A stretch of DNA of 7,838 nucleotides from assembly GCA_949296915.1 (NCBI GenBank), contig CASFPX010000029.1:1-7838 (forward strand), in the 5' to 3' direction. Under the pieces are notes generated by a model. The model searched no databases. It saw nothing but the letters and a program-made list of their open reading frames with translations, and was not told where the DNA came from. This document shows positions 1-6,469 of this stretch, one piece after another. Position 1 is the first letter of the stretch. Each line of letters opens with the position of its first letter. This stretch comes from Onthovicinus sp900555545 (GTDB lineage Bacteria > Bacillota > Clostridia > Oscillospirales > Acutalibacteraceae). The translations under genes were made by a program, and so were the position numbers.

Positions 1-93
1 GATTTCACGTTGCGAATCTCCTGCTGCTACTCGCCTACGCACTTCTTCTTTTATCCGTTCTGGATACTGTTTCATTCCTTTTCTTCCTGACAT
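1..93 (-). CDS. IS3-type transposase OrfA, N-terminal 31 codons (runs off window)
   Basis: The reading frame opens with ATG at 93-91 and stays open to base 1. The peptide starts MSGRKGMKQYPERIKEEVRR and continues VAAGDSQREI. This is the basic, Lys/Arg-rich start of the helix-turn-helix DNA-binding OrfA protein found in IS3-family elements, where OrfA binds the element ends and is fused to the OrfB integrase by frameshifting. A G-rich ribosome binding site (AGGGGGG) lies six bases upstream and is part of a hairpin. The rest of the gene and any OrfB are outside the window. The family call rests on my recognition of the N-terminus and on the flanking IS-like end, not on a search. Confidence 0.65.
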   Translation of the reverse strand, partial: MSGRKGMKQYPERIKEEVRRRVAAGDSQREI

Positions 94-100
94 GTAATTC

Positions 101-134
101 CCCCCTGACGTAGTTATTATCCTACATCAGGGGG
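101..134 (-). promoter_or_regulatory. Hairpin over the orfA ribosome binding site (IS leader)
   Basis: Two 13-base arms (101-113 and 122-134) pair with one mismatch (a G-U wobble in the minus-strand RNA) around an 8-base loop at 114-121. In minus-strand RNA the second arm contains the GGGGG of the orfA ribosome binding site, so a transcript that reads in from outside would fold and hide it. On the plus strand the same stem is followed by CTTTTT (135-140) and could act as an intrinsic terminator. The pairing is visible in the sequence; the regulatory role is inference. Confidence 0.55.
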
Positions 135-145
135 CTTTTTGTCTA
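116..145 (-). promoter_or_regulatory. Probable sigma-A promoter of the IS orfA
   Basis: On the minus strand, TAGACA (145-140) matches the -35 consensus at five of six bases. GATAAT (121-116) matches the -10 consensus at five of six, with an 18-base spacer. Transcription would begin around 109. That start falls inside the second arm of the hairpin at 101-134, so the element's own transcript would lack the first arm. Confidence 0.5.
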
Positions 146-225
146 TTGTCCGTTTTTACTGGTTCGGTTCAATCAGGTACGGCTGTTTTGGTAGGAGTAA
201 ATTGTAATTTAAATCACTTGAAGGA

Positions 226-798
226 TCAGCCTTTTTTCGTCTGTTTTAAGCGAGCGTGATAGTAGATCAAATCGGAGATGATATAAATACCAAACAGCAC
301 TGCGGCGGGCAGTGCAAAGTATGTCAATCCCAACGGGCTATCCCAGGCGAAAATCACCGATGAACTCAGCGGGGTGTAGAACAGCGCCAAAATGGAAGCG
401 AGAAGGTAAGGCATCCCGTTCCCCTTGCCGCGGATTCCGAGAACAGTAAAAATAATGCACGCAATTACAAGGAGGATATCTACCAGCAGGAACAAAGGCG
501 CGATTTTAATCTTATAGAATGCGATTTGACCGGACGTCAAAACGCTGCTGATGATCGCTGTAAAGAGCGTGAGTCCCCAGGATGCCAGGGCGCGTTTTTT
601 GTTTTCAAGCATATTGTCCGCCAGCAGGGAGAAGAGGAGGTATAGGAATGTCATTGCACAAAAAAACAGTTGGATCGCCACCAGTGCACTGTCCTCAAAG
701 ATCCCAGCTACCGAAGCTAAAAAAAGTGACACCGATGCAAGTGCTCCTGACGCTAAGGTGAGAATGCCGGCTGTGAGGAGTAAATTATAACGTTTCAT
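226..798 (-). CDS. Hypothetical membrane protein with about six transmembrane segments
   Basis: I do not recognise this 190-residue protein. It is strongly hydrophobic, with probable membrane helices at about residues 8-33, 37-60, 71-92, 98-121, 129-150 and 157-179. Short Lys/Arg-containing ends (MKRYN at the start, HARLKQTKKG at the end) and a KKR between helices 2 and 3 suggest both termini face the cytoplasm. I see no catalytic motif, transporter signature or metal-binding cluster. The start is supported by AGGTG five bases upstream of the ATG. It lies 80 bases downstream of the broken phospholipase gene on the same strand and could share its transcript; no clear promoter or strong terminator is visible between them. 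Its stop is about 55 bases from the IS end. The frame is intact. GC at third codon positions is about 41% in the first 40 codons, well below that of the valS-folC block. Confidence 0.75.
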   Translation of the reverse strand: MKRYNLLLTAGILTLASGALASVSLFLASVAGIFEDSALVAIQLFFCAMTFLYLLFSLLADNMLENKKRALASWGLTLFTAIISSVLTSGQIAFYKIKIAPLFLLVDILLVIACIIFTVLGIRGKGNGMPYLLASILALFYTPLSSSVIFAWDSPLGLTYFALPAAVLFGIYIISDLIYYHARLKQTKKG

Positions 799-878
799 AT
801 GATCACCTATTTTTTACTGATAAAGAATCCGAAGGAATTTGTTTTCTTTTTGCTTGGTGATTCATTTCGGAATGGCGT

Positions 879-1978
879 TTAAATCATTCCAACATCACGC
901 GCAAACTTATACAGGATACCGGCAGTATATTGCATGGCGTTGCCGGCGGTAAGGTAAGCGGCTATTTTTCGTGCGCCCTCTGTTGAACTTTCAGCTGCGT
1001 CAATCATGCTCTTTGCGCTGACTGCAATTTCATGGACAGACTCTCCAACGGTTCGGTTAAGAAAACTGTTATAAAAATTAGGATCGTATTCAAAGTCGGC
1101 CTCTAAATCATATATAAACGTTCCATCGTAAAGCCACAGGGCCGATTCTTTTTCAAATTGGCTATGATTTGAAAAAATATCTACAGCAGTTTTATTAGCT
1201 GCATGATGCGGTTCCCCGGCATCTTGGATAAAGTGAAGGCAGTTGCCAAGAGATTGAATAGCGCGTTCGCGGCTCCCGGCAGTGTGATCCGTAGTATAAA
1301 TCAGTACAGCGACATCATAATAGCCTTCTGCTTTTGTACGTGCTGTTGGAGATGCGTCACCACGCCAATTTGTTCCGGTATCGGGGTTATAAAAATGGGA
1401 ATCAAAAAGGAAACCGATATCCTTTTTATCCGGCTCTTCTGATGCCGTTCCGAGAGCAGATAAATCGGATAATGTATAGCCAAGACTTCCTCCGTTAAAG
1501 GCGATGTTTCGGGCACATACATACACTAAAAATCCCATTGCAGTGATTAGCTCATGACACTGTTCTTCTGGATTTCCATTGCCATTTGGGTCATAATCCG
1601 ATGACCACAGTGGTTGAATGGAAGGTTCCTCGGATGTTGGAGTTTCGTTTCCTTTATTTTCTCCTGATACTCCTCATACGTAGTGGCAAAGCCAAGGGCG
1701 GCGTAGTATTCGTCAAGGGTATCCATTTCTCCATCCTGCCACAGCTGTACCATTTTATTCAGCGTGGCGTCGGACTGTTCCTGGGAGATGGCGGCAACTT
1801 CCTCGTGCGTCATCCCGGCGAACTCGTCCGGCGTGAGGGGCACACTCGGATCCTACGCGGCAAAGGCAATCGGGCAGCAGGCCGCAAAAAATACAACCGA
1901 CAACAGCCCTGCGACAGTTTTTCTGGTGTAACGGCGAGCGTTGGTTGCAAGGGACATACCTTTCGTGATCTTCATCAT
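879..1978 (-). pseudogene. Broken gene for a secreted zinc-dependent phospholipase C
   Basis: Intact, this would be a roughly 366-codon exoenzyme of the Clostridium perfringens alpha-toxin/Bacillus cereus PLC family, which hydrolyses phospholipid head groups using three zinc ions. Translation would start at 1978 after AGAGG. The first 41 residues form a signal peptide (basic KNAR/RKT region, hydrophobic GLLSVVFF core, AFA-A cleavage site). An in-frame TAG follows at 1855-1853. The frame then continues into an acidic region (PLTPDEFAGMTHEEV...) until a frameshift near 1676-1650, and the catalytic part is read in another frame to the TAA at 879. Numbering from the Met at 1538, likely zinc ligands are Asp37, His48 (in HFYNPDTG), His102, Asp106, His112, His125 and Glu129. 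Their spacing closely matches alpha-toxin. The first His ligand is probably at 1556-1554 (CHELITAMG). No C2/PLAT membrane-binding domain follows. No ribosome binding site precedes 1538, so the catalytic fragment is unlikely to be made alone. Two independent lesions favour a pseudogene; sequencing error is the main alternative. Confidence 0.85.
1853..1855 (-). other. In-frame amber (TAG) codon at the signal peptide junction of plc
   Basis: This is codon 42 when read from the start at 1978. It directly follows ...IAFAA, and the frame continues with DPSVPLTPDEF. A single C-to-T change from CAG (Gln) would create it. The clear stops elsewhere in this window are TAA or TGA, so there is no sign that TAG is read as sense here. 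Confidence 0.8.
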
Positions 1979-2045
1979 ACTCATCCTCTCTCATTATAAA
2001 AAATGGTTGATAATTGAATTTGCTTTAGGGATCCCTTACAAGCCC

Positions 2046-2074
2046 ATCATAGCACAATCAAATGGAAAAGTGAA
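2046..2074 (-). promoter_or_regulatory. Candidate promoter of the phospholipase C relic
   Basis: On the minus strand, TTCACT (2074-2069) matches the -35 consensus at four of six bases. TATGAT (2051-2046) matches the -10 consensus at five of six, with a 17-base spacer. The predicted start near 2039 gives a leader of about 60 bases before the ATG at 1978. Confidence 0.4.
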
Positions 2075-2211
2075 TGCGCAAAATACACAAATAAACAGGA
2101 TGATTTGTTAACATTATTTTTGTAAAAAATCGAATAATACACATACGCAAAAAAAGCGCTACAGTTACGCAGATGGAATAAACTTTTCACCGATTTCTCT
2201 ACATCACGAAA

Positions 2212-2241
2212 CCGCCGGGCAGGAATTTTCCTGCCCGGCGG
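2212..2241 (-). terminator. Intrinsic terminator of the aminotransferase gene
   Basis: The arms 2212-2225 and 2228-2241 are perfect reverse complements (CCGCCGGGCAGGAA and its complement). This gives a very stable GC-rich stem with an effective AAUUUU-type loop, 29 bases past the stop of the minus-strand aminotransferase. The U-tract on the minus strand is short (TTTCGTG), so termination may be incomplete or assisted. Confidence 0.7.
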
Positions 2242-2270
2242 GGATTGTAATCCATTTTATATTCGTTGCG

Positions 2271-3557
2271 TTATGCCTGCGCCAGCAGTTTCTCCACAGC
2301 GGCCAGCTTGGTGCACAAGACGAGCAGCTTTGTCGCCGTTTCCAGCTCATGTACCGGCGGGAGCGTGGGGGCGATGCGGATATTGGTATCGTCCGGATCC
2401 TTGCCATAGGGGAAGGAGGCGCCCGCGCCCGTCAGTGTGACGCCGGCCTGCTTGCACAGGGCGACCACGCGCTTGGCGCAGCCGGGCATCACGTTGAAGC
2501 TGATAAAGTAGCCGCCGTTTGGCAGCTTCCACTCGGCGATGCCAAGGCCGCTGAGCTCATCTGTCAGGATCTGGTTGACAGCTGCGAACTTCGGGCGGAT
2601 AAGGGCGGCGTGCTTTTGCATGTGGGCCTTGATGCCGTCCAGATTCTTAAAGTAACGCACATGGCGCAGCTCGTTGAGCTTGTCGTGGCCGATCGTTTGG
2701 AAGCTCATGCGGTGGAGGATTGCCTGCACATTGTTCTCCGACGCCGCAATTGCGGACACCCCCGCACCCGGGAAGGTGATCTTGGAGGTGGAAGCGAACA
2801 TCACCGGACGGTCCGGGCAGCCCGCCTTGACGCACGCATCATAGAGGTTCAGCAGTTCATCCGGCGTGTCGCTGATCTCGTGTACGCAGTAGGCGTTATC
2901 CCACAGGATGCGGAAATCCGACGCTGCGGGCTTCATGGCGGCCAGGCGGCGCACCACCTCGTCGGAGTAGGTGACCCCGCCGGGGTTGGAGTACTTGGGC
3001 ACGCAGTAGATGCCCTTCACCAGCGGATCGGCGATTAGCTGCTCCACCATATCCATGTCGGGGCCGTTATCGTCCATGGGGATGTTGATCATCTCGATCC
3101 CAAAGTACTCGAGCACCGCGAAGTGGCGGTCATAGCCCGGCACCGGGCAGAGGAATTTGACCTTCCCCTGGCGGATCCACGGCTCATGCTGTGCGTCCAC
3201 ACCGTGCGTCATGCACTGGGAGACATAGTCAAACATCAGGTTCAGGCTGGAATTCCCGCCCACAATGATATTCTGGGGCTCCACCTCGAACAGTTCCGCG
3301 AATAGCCTGCGGCACTCGGGGATCCCGGCCGCTACGCCGTAGTTGCGGCAGTCCATGCCGTTCTCGTCCGCGCAGTCGGAATCTTCGTTTAATACATTGA
3401 GCAAATCCATGCTCAAGTCCAGCTGGTCTTTGCCGGGTTTGCCGCGGGACATATCCAGCTTTAAATTTTTGGCGCGATAGGCCTCATACTCCTCTGTCAG
3501 CTGCACCTTTAACTGCTCCAGCTGCTGGGTGGAAAGGCTCTTGAACTCTGTTGCCAT
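2271..3557 (-). CDS. PLP-dependent aspartate-type aminotransferase (AspT / MocR-like fold, no regulator domain)
   Basis: This 428-residue cytoplasmic enzyme is of the fold-type I, class I/II aminotransferase superfamily. It resembles the group that includes Corynebacterium glutamicum AspT (Pfam Asp_aminotransf), which moves an amino group between aspartate or a similar amino acid and 2-oxoglutarate. Visible motifs are MSRGKPGKDQLDLS near residues 36-49, the phosphate-binding GGNSS at 100-104, YSNPGG with Asn191, WDNAY with Asp220 and Tyr223 contacting the cofactor ring, and STSKITFPG with Lys259 forming the Schiff base. NIRIAPT carries Arg394, which binds the substrate carboxylate. The start at 3557 (MATEFKSL) is preferred over an upstream ATG at 3635, because GAGAGGGG lies nine bases before it and the 26 extra residues look non-coding and overlap the promoter. 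It is a single-gene transcript divergent from valS. The family is clear; exact substrate specificity is not. No N-terminal helix-turn-helix is present, so it is an enzyme and not a MocR regulator. Confidence 0.9.
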   Translation of the reverse strand: MATEFKSLSTQQLEQLKVQLTEEYEAYRAKNLKLDMSRGKPGKDQLDLSMDLLNVLNEDSDCADENGMDCRNYGVAAGIPECRRLFAELFEVEPQNIIVGGNSSLNLMFDYVSQCMTHGVDAQHEPWIRQGKVKFLCPVPGYDRHFAVLEYFGIEMINIPMDDNGPDMDMVEQLIADPLVKGIYCVPKYSNPGGVTYSDEVVRRLAAMKPAASDFRILWDNAYCVHEISDTPDELLNLYDACVKAGCPDRPVMFASTSKITFPGAGVSAIAASENNVQAILHRMSFQTIGHDKLNELRHVRYFKNLDGIKAHMQKHAALIRPKFAAVNQILTDELSGLGIAEWKLPNGGYFISFNVMPGCAKRVVALCKQAGVTLTGAGASFPYGKDPDDTNIRIAPTLPPVHELETATKLLVLCTKLAAVEKLLAQA

Positions 3558-3606
3558 GATTGAAATCCCCTCTCTACATTCAAAAAAGTGCGTAAAAACC
3601 TTAAAT

Positions 3607-3635
3607 ATCATACTATATCCGCTGTTTATTTGCAA
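3607..3635 (-). promoter_or_regulatory. Promoter of the aminotransferase gene
   Basis: On the minus strand, TTGCAA (3635-3630) is followed after 17 bases by TATGAT (3612-3607). The -10 matches consensus at five of six bases and the -35 at four of six. The transcript would start near 3600, about 43 bases before the ATG at 3557. Confidence 0.55.
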
Positions 3636-3759
3636 TTGATTTTTAAAATTCCTGCATTTTCACCATGAAATACAGCTGAATCGGATCTGGAATCAGGCAA
3701 TCGGACAACGTGAAATACCATTTTCTATATATAGAGAGAAAAACCGGATGCGGTTCATC

Positions 3760-3788
3760 TTGACAAAAGCGCCTGTGAATGGGATAAT
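3760..3788 (+). promoter_or_regulatory. Strong sigma-A promoter of valS-folC
   Basis: A perfect TTGACA (3760-3765), a 17-base spacer and GATAAT (3783-3788, five of six) make this the best promoter in the window. Transcription would begin near 3795. The leader would then be only about 35 bases, too short for a tRNA-sensing T-box. Confidence 0.75.
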
Positions 3789-3814
3789 TAGATGATATGC
3801 AAATCCACACATTT

Positions 3815-3821
3815 GAGGAGG
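3815..3821 (+). promoter_or_regulatory. Ribosome binding site that fixes the valS start
   Basis: GAGGAGG lies eight bases before the ATG at 3830. An in-frame ATG at 3797 lies almost at the predicted transcription start and has no ribosome binding site, so 3830 is the start. Confidence 0.8.
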
Positions 3822-3829
3822 AACACGCC

Positions 3830-6454
3830 ATGGCCAAGGAGCTTGCCAAGCAGTATGATCCCGCCGAGGTCGAGGATCGAATTTATCAGTCCTGGCTGGA
3901 TGGAAAATACTTCCACGCCAAACTGGATCCAGATAAAAAACCATATACAATCGTCATCCCGCCCCCCAACATCACCGGGCAGCTGCACATGGGCCACGCG
4001 CTCGATGAGACGCTGCAGGATATCCTGATCCGCTTCCGCCGGATGCAGGGCTATGATACCCTCTGGCTGCCGGGCACGGATCACGCCTCCATTGCCACGG
4101 AGGCCAAGATTGTGGAGGCCATGAAAAAGGAGGGCCTGACCAAGGAGGATATCGGCCGGGACAAGTTCCTGGAGCGCGCCTGGGCGTGGAAGGAGCAGTA
4201 CGGCGGGCGCATTGTCAGCCAGCTGAAAAAGCTCGGTTCCTCCTGCGACTGGGACCGTGAGCGCTTTACGCTGGACGAGGGCTGCTCCCGCGCTGTGCGG
4301 GAGGTGTTCGTCCGCCTGTACGAGAAGGGGCTCATCTACCGCGGCGAGCGCATCATCAATTGGTGCCCGCACTGCCGCACCTCGATCTCCGATGCGGAGG
4401 TCGAGTACACCGAAAAGGATGGTTCCTTCTGGCACATCCGCTATCCGTTTGCGGATGGCAGCGGCTATGTGGAGTTGGCCACCACCCGTCCCGAGACGAT
4501 GATCGGCGATACAGCCGTGGCTGTTCACCCGGAGGATCCGCGGTATAAGGATCTGGTGGGCAAGATGCTCATCCTTCCGCTCGTCGGGCGCGAGATTCCG
4601 CTGATCGCCGACGAGTATGTCGAGCGCGACTTTGGTACCGGCGTGGTTAAGATCACCCCGGCGCACGACCCGAACGACTTCGAGGTCGGCCTGCGCCATG
4701 ATCTGCCGGTCATCAACGTCATGACCGACGACGGCCACATGACGGATGACTGCGGCAAGTATGCCGGCATGGATATTTACGAGTGCCGCAAACAGATTGT
4801 ACAGGATCTGGAAGAGGGCGGCTACCTCATTAAGGTGGAGCCCATGAAGCACAACGTCGGCTCCTGCTATCGCTGCCACACAGTTGTTGAGCCGCGCGTC
4901 TCCAAGCAGTGGTTTGTCAGGATGGAGCCGTTGGCCAAGCCTGCCGTTGAAGTGGTACGCAACAAGGAGATCAAGCTGATCCCGGAGCGCATGGAAAAGA
5001 TTTATTACAACTGGATGGAGAACATCAAGGACTGGTGTATTTCCCGTCAGCTGTGGTGGGGGCACCGCATCCCGGCATGGTACTGCGCGGACTGCGGCGA
5101 GACCATCGTCGCCAAGGAGGCGCCGGCCACCTGCCCGAAGTGCGGCGGCGCACATCTGCATCAGGACGAGGACACGCTCGATACCTGGTTCTCCTCCGCA
5201 CTGTGGCCGTTCTCCACGCTCGGATGGCCGGATGAGACGCCCGAACTGAAGCACTATTATCCCACCAGTACGCTTGTCACCGGTTATGACATCATCTTCT
5301 TCTGGGTGGCGCGTATGATCTTCTCCGCGCTTGAGTACACGGGGAAAGCGCCGTTCAACACGGTGCTCTTCCACGGTTTGGTGCGCGATGCGCAGGGGCG
5401 CAAAATGTCCAAATCCCTGGGCAATGGTATCGACCCGCTGGAGGTCATTGCCCAGTATGGCGCCGATGCACTGCGCTTTGCCTTGTCCACGGGCAACAGC
5501 CCCGGCAACGATATGCGCTTCTCCACGGAGAAGGTGGAGTCCAGCCGGAACTTTGCCAACAAGATCTGGAACGCGGCGCGCTTTGTCCTCATGAACCTGC
5601 CCGAGAACGAGCCTGCCCCGCACTTGCCCGCCGCCCTTGAGACGGAGGATAAGTGGGTGCTCTCCAAGTACAATACGCTCGTCAAATCCGTCACGGACAA
5701 CCTGGATAAATTTGAGCTCGGCGTTGCCGTCCAGAAGCTCTACGACTTTATCTGGGATATCCTGTGCGACTGGTATATTGAGCTCGTCAAGGTTCGCCTG
5801 CGCGAGGAGGGCGATACGGCAGCCAACGCGCGTGCGGTGCTCGTCTACGTCATGAGCAATACGCTCAAGCTCCTGCACCCGTTCATGCCGTTCATCACGG
5901 AGGAGATCTGGCAGACCCTCCCGCACGAGGGCGAGTCCATCATGATCTCCGCGTGGCCGGAGTACGACCCGGCGCTCGATTTCTCCGCAGATGAGGCGGA
6001 GATGGAGCGCGTGATGGAGGCCATCCGCGCCATTCGCAACCGCCGCGCGCAGATGAATGTTCCGCCATCCAAAAAGGCGAAGGTGATCGTGGAGACGGCC
6101 TATCAGGATACGTTTGCAAATGGCGCCAAGTATATTGAGCGCCTGGCCTCCGCATCGGAAGTGGAGGTTGCAGCCCAGGTGAATGCCCCGGAGGGCGCGG
6201 TGTCCATTGTCACAGCGGATGCGAAGATTTTTATTCCACTCGATCAGCTGGTTGATTTAAAGGCCGAGCTCGCCCGCCTGAACAAGGAGCGCGATGCGGC
6301 ACTCAAGCAGGCGGCGGGCATTGAAGCCAAGCTCGCCAACGAGAACTTTGTCACCCGCGCGCCGGAGCATGTCGTCCAGACACAGCGCGATAATCTGGCG
6401 CGCCTCAGGGATCAGATCGCCAAGCTCGAGGAGAGCATCGCAGCGATCCAGTAA
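3830..6454 (+). CDS. valS: Valyl-tRNA synthetase
   Basis: This 874-residue class Ia aminoacyl-tRNA synthetase joins valine to tRNA-Val using ATP in the cytoplasm. It has the usual length and domain order of bacterial ValRS. The Rossmann catalytic domain has the first signature in PPPNITGQLHMGH (HMGH at 53-56) and the second in KMSKS (525-529). The CP1 editing domain between them has ATTRPETM (217-224) and AHDPNDFEVG (279-287, with the conserved Asp), which remove mis-charged threonine. Cys pairs at 179/182 and 346/349 and a four-Cys knuckle (419, 422, 435, 438) are probable zinc sites. The anticodon-binding domain spans about residues 605-750. The C-terminal coiled coil (about 803-872), typical of ValRS and absent from IleRS and LeuRS, separates it from those relatives. 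It is the first gene of a likely two-gene transcript with folC. No T-box leader is visible. No lesions were seen. Confidence 0.98.
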   Translation: MAKELAKQYDPAEVEDRIYQSWLDGKYFHAKLDPDKKPYTIVIPPPNITGQLHMGHALDETLQDILIRFRRMQGYDTLWLPGTDHASIATEAKIVEAMKKEGLTKEDIGRDKFLERAWAWKEQYGGRIVSQLKKLGSSCDWDRERFTLDEGCSRAVREVFVRLYEKGLIYRGERIINWCPHCRTSISDAEVEYTEKDGSFWHIRYPFADGSGYVELATTRPETMIGDTAVAVHPEDPRYKDLVGKMLILPLVGREIPLIADEYVERDFGTGVVKITPAHDPNDFEVGLRHDLPVINVMTDDGHMTDDCGKYAGMDIYECRKQIVQDLEEGGYLIKVEPMKHNVGSCYRCHTVVEPRVSKQWFVRMEPLAKPAVEVVRNKEIKLIPERMEKIYYNWMENIKDWCISRQLWWGHRIPAWYCADCGETIVAKEAPATCPKCGGAHLHQDEDTLDTWFSSALWPFSTLGWPDETPELKHYYPTSTLVTGYDIIFFWVARMIFSALEYTGKAPFNTVLFHGLVRDAQGRKMSKSLGNGIDPLEVIAQYGADALRFALSTGNSPGNDMRFSTEKVESSRNFANKIWNAARFVLMNLPENEPAPHLPAALETEDKWVLSKYNTLVKSVTDNLDKFELGVAVQKLYDFIWDILCDWYIELVKVRLREEGDTAANARAVLVYVMSNTLKLLHPFMPFITEEIWQTLPHEGESIMISAWPEYDPALDFSADEAEMERVMEAIRAIRNRRAQMNVPPSKKAKVIVETAYQDTFANGAKYIERLASASEVEVAAQVNAPEGAVSIVTADAKIFIPLDQLVDLKAELARLNKERDAALKQAAGIEAKLANENFVTRAPEHVVQTQRDNLARLRDQIAKLEESIAAIQ

Positions 6455-6458
6455 GGAA
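6453..6458 (+). promoter_or_regulatory. Ribosome binding site for folC, overlapping the valS stop
   Basis: AAGGAA begins at the last two bases of the valS TAA. The AAGGA core is six bases from a TTG at 6464 and twelve from an ATG at 6470 in the same frame. The spacing favours TTG, while family resemblance favours ATG. Confidence 0.5.
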
Positions 6459-6469
6459 CGGTTTTGCCA

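Larger units (their letters stand above)
1..171 (-). mobile_element. Left end of an insertion sequence, probably IS3 family (partial)
   Basis: Read on the minus strand, the segment starts near 171 with TGAACCGAACC and a stretch containing GGACA. A promoter, a hairpin and then the start of a transposase-type helix-turn-helix protein follow. This order (a TG-starting terminus with a GGAC block, a short leader, then OrfA) is usual for IS3-family left ends. The body and right end lie outside the window, so the terminal inverted repeat and target-site duplication cannot be checked. The boundary at 171 is inferred from the TG terminus and could be off by a few bases. Whether the element is complete is unknown. 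Confidence 0.6.
1979..2270. other. AT-rich gap between plc relic and aminotransferase gene
   Basis: These roughly 290 bases contain no supported gene. They hold the terminator of the aminotransferase gene (2212-2241), the candidate plc promoter (2046-2074), a 10-base palindrome AGGGATCCCT (2027-2036) just inside the predicted plc transcript, and a small GGATT/AATCC repeat (2242-2253). The stretch 2075-2190 is AT-rich, and I see nothing interpretable in it. Confidence 0.6.

Noticed and set aside
799..878. Imperfect AATTCC/GGATT hairpin followed by CTTTAT between plc and the membrane protein gene
   Set aside because: The stem is about five base pairs with a bulge, and the T-run is interrupted, so it is too weak to call a terminator.
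1651..1676. Programmed -1 frameshift site in plc
   Set aside because: The zero-frame codons around the AAAA run do not form an X-XXY-YYZ heptamer, and the upstream TAG already blocks expression.
1755..1994. 79-codon minus-strand frame starting MREDEYDEDHERY
   Set aside because: It is an alternative frame across the phospholipase signal peptide. The frame from 1978 gives a textbook signal peptide, while this one gives a Cys/Arg-rich random-looking peptide.
2349..3038. 229-codon plus-strand open frame within the aminotransferase gene
   Set aside because: It is antisense to the conserved PLP-binding regions of a clear aminotransferase, and no family resemblance was seen.
3797..3829. Upstream ATG giving ValS eleven extra residues
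   Set aside because: It has no ribosome binding site and lies almost at the predicted transcription start. GAGGAGG at 3815-3821 fits the ATG at 3830.
3788..5926. Very long minus-strand open frame (712 codons) opposite valS
   Set aside because: It is antisense to an unmistakable ValRS. Such frames arise in GC-rich genes with strong codon bias. It has no ribosome binding site or recognisable domain, and its composition is Arg/Val/Leu/Asp-rich as expected for a shadow.
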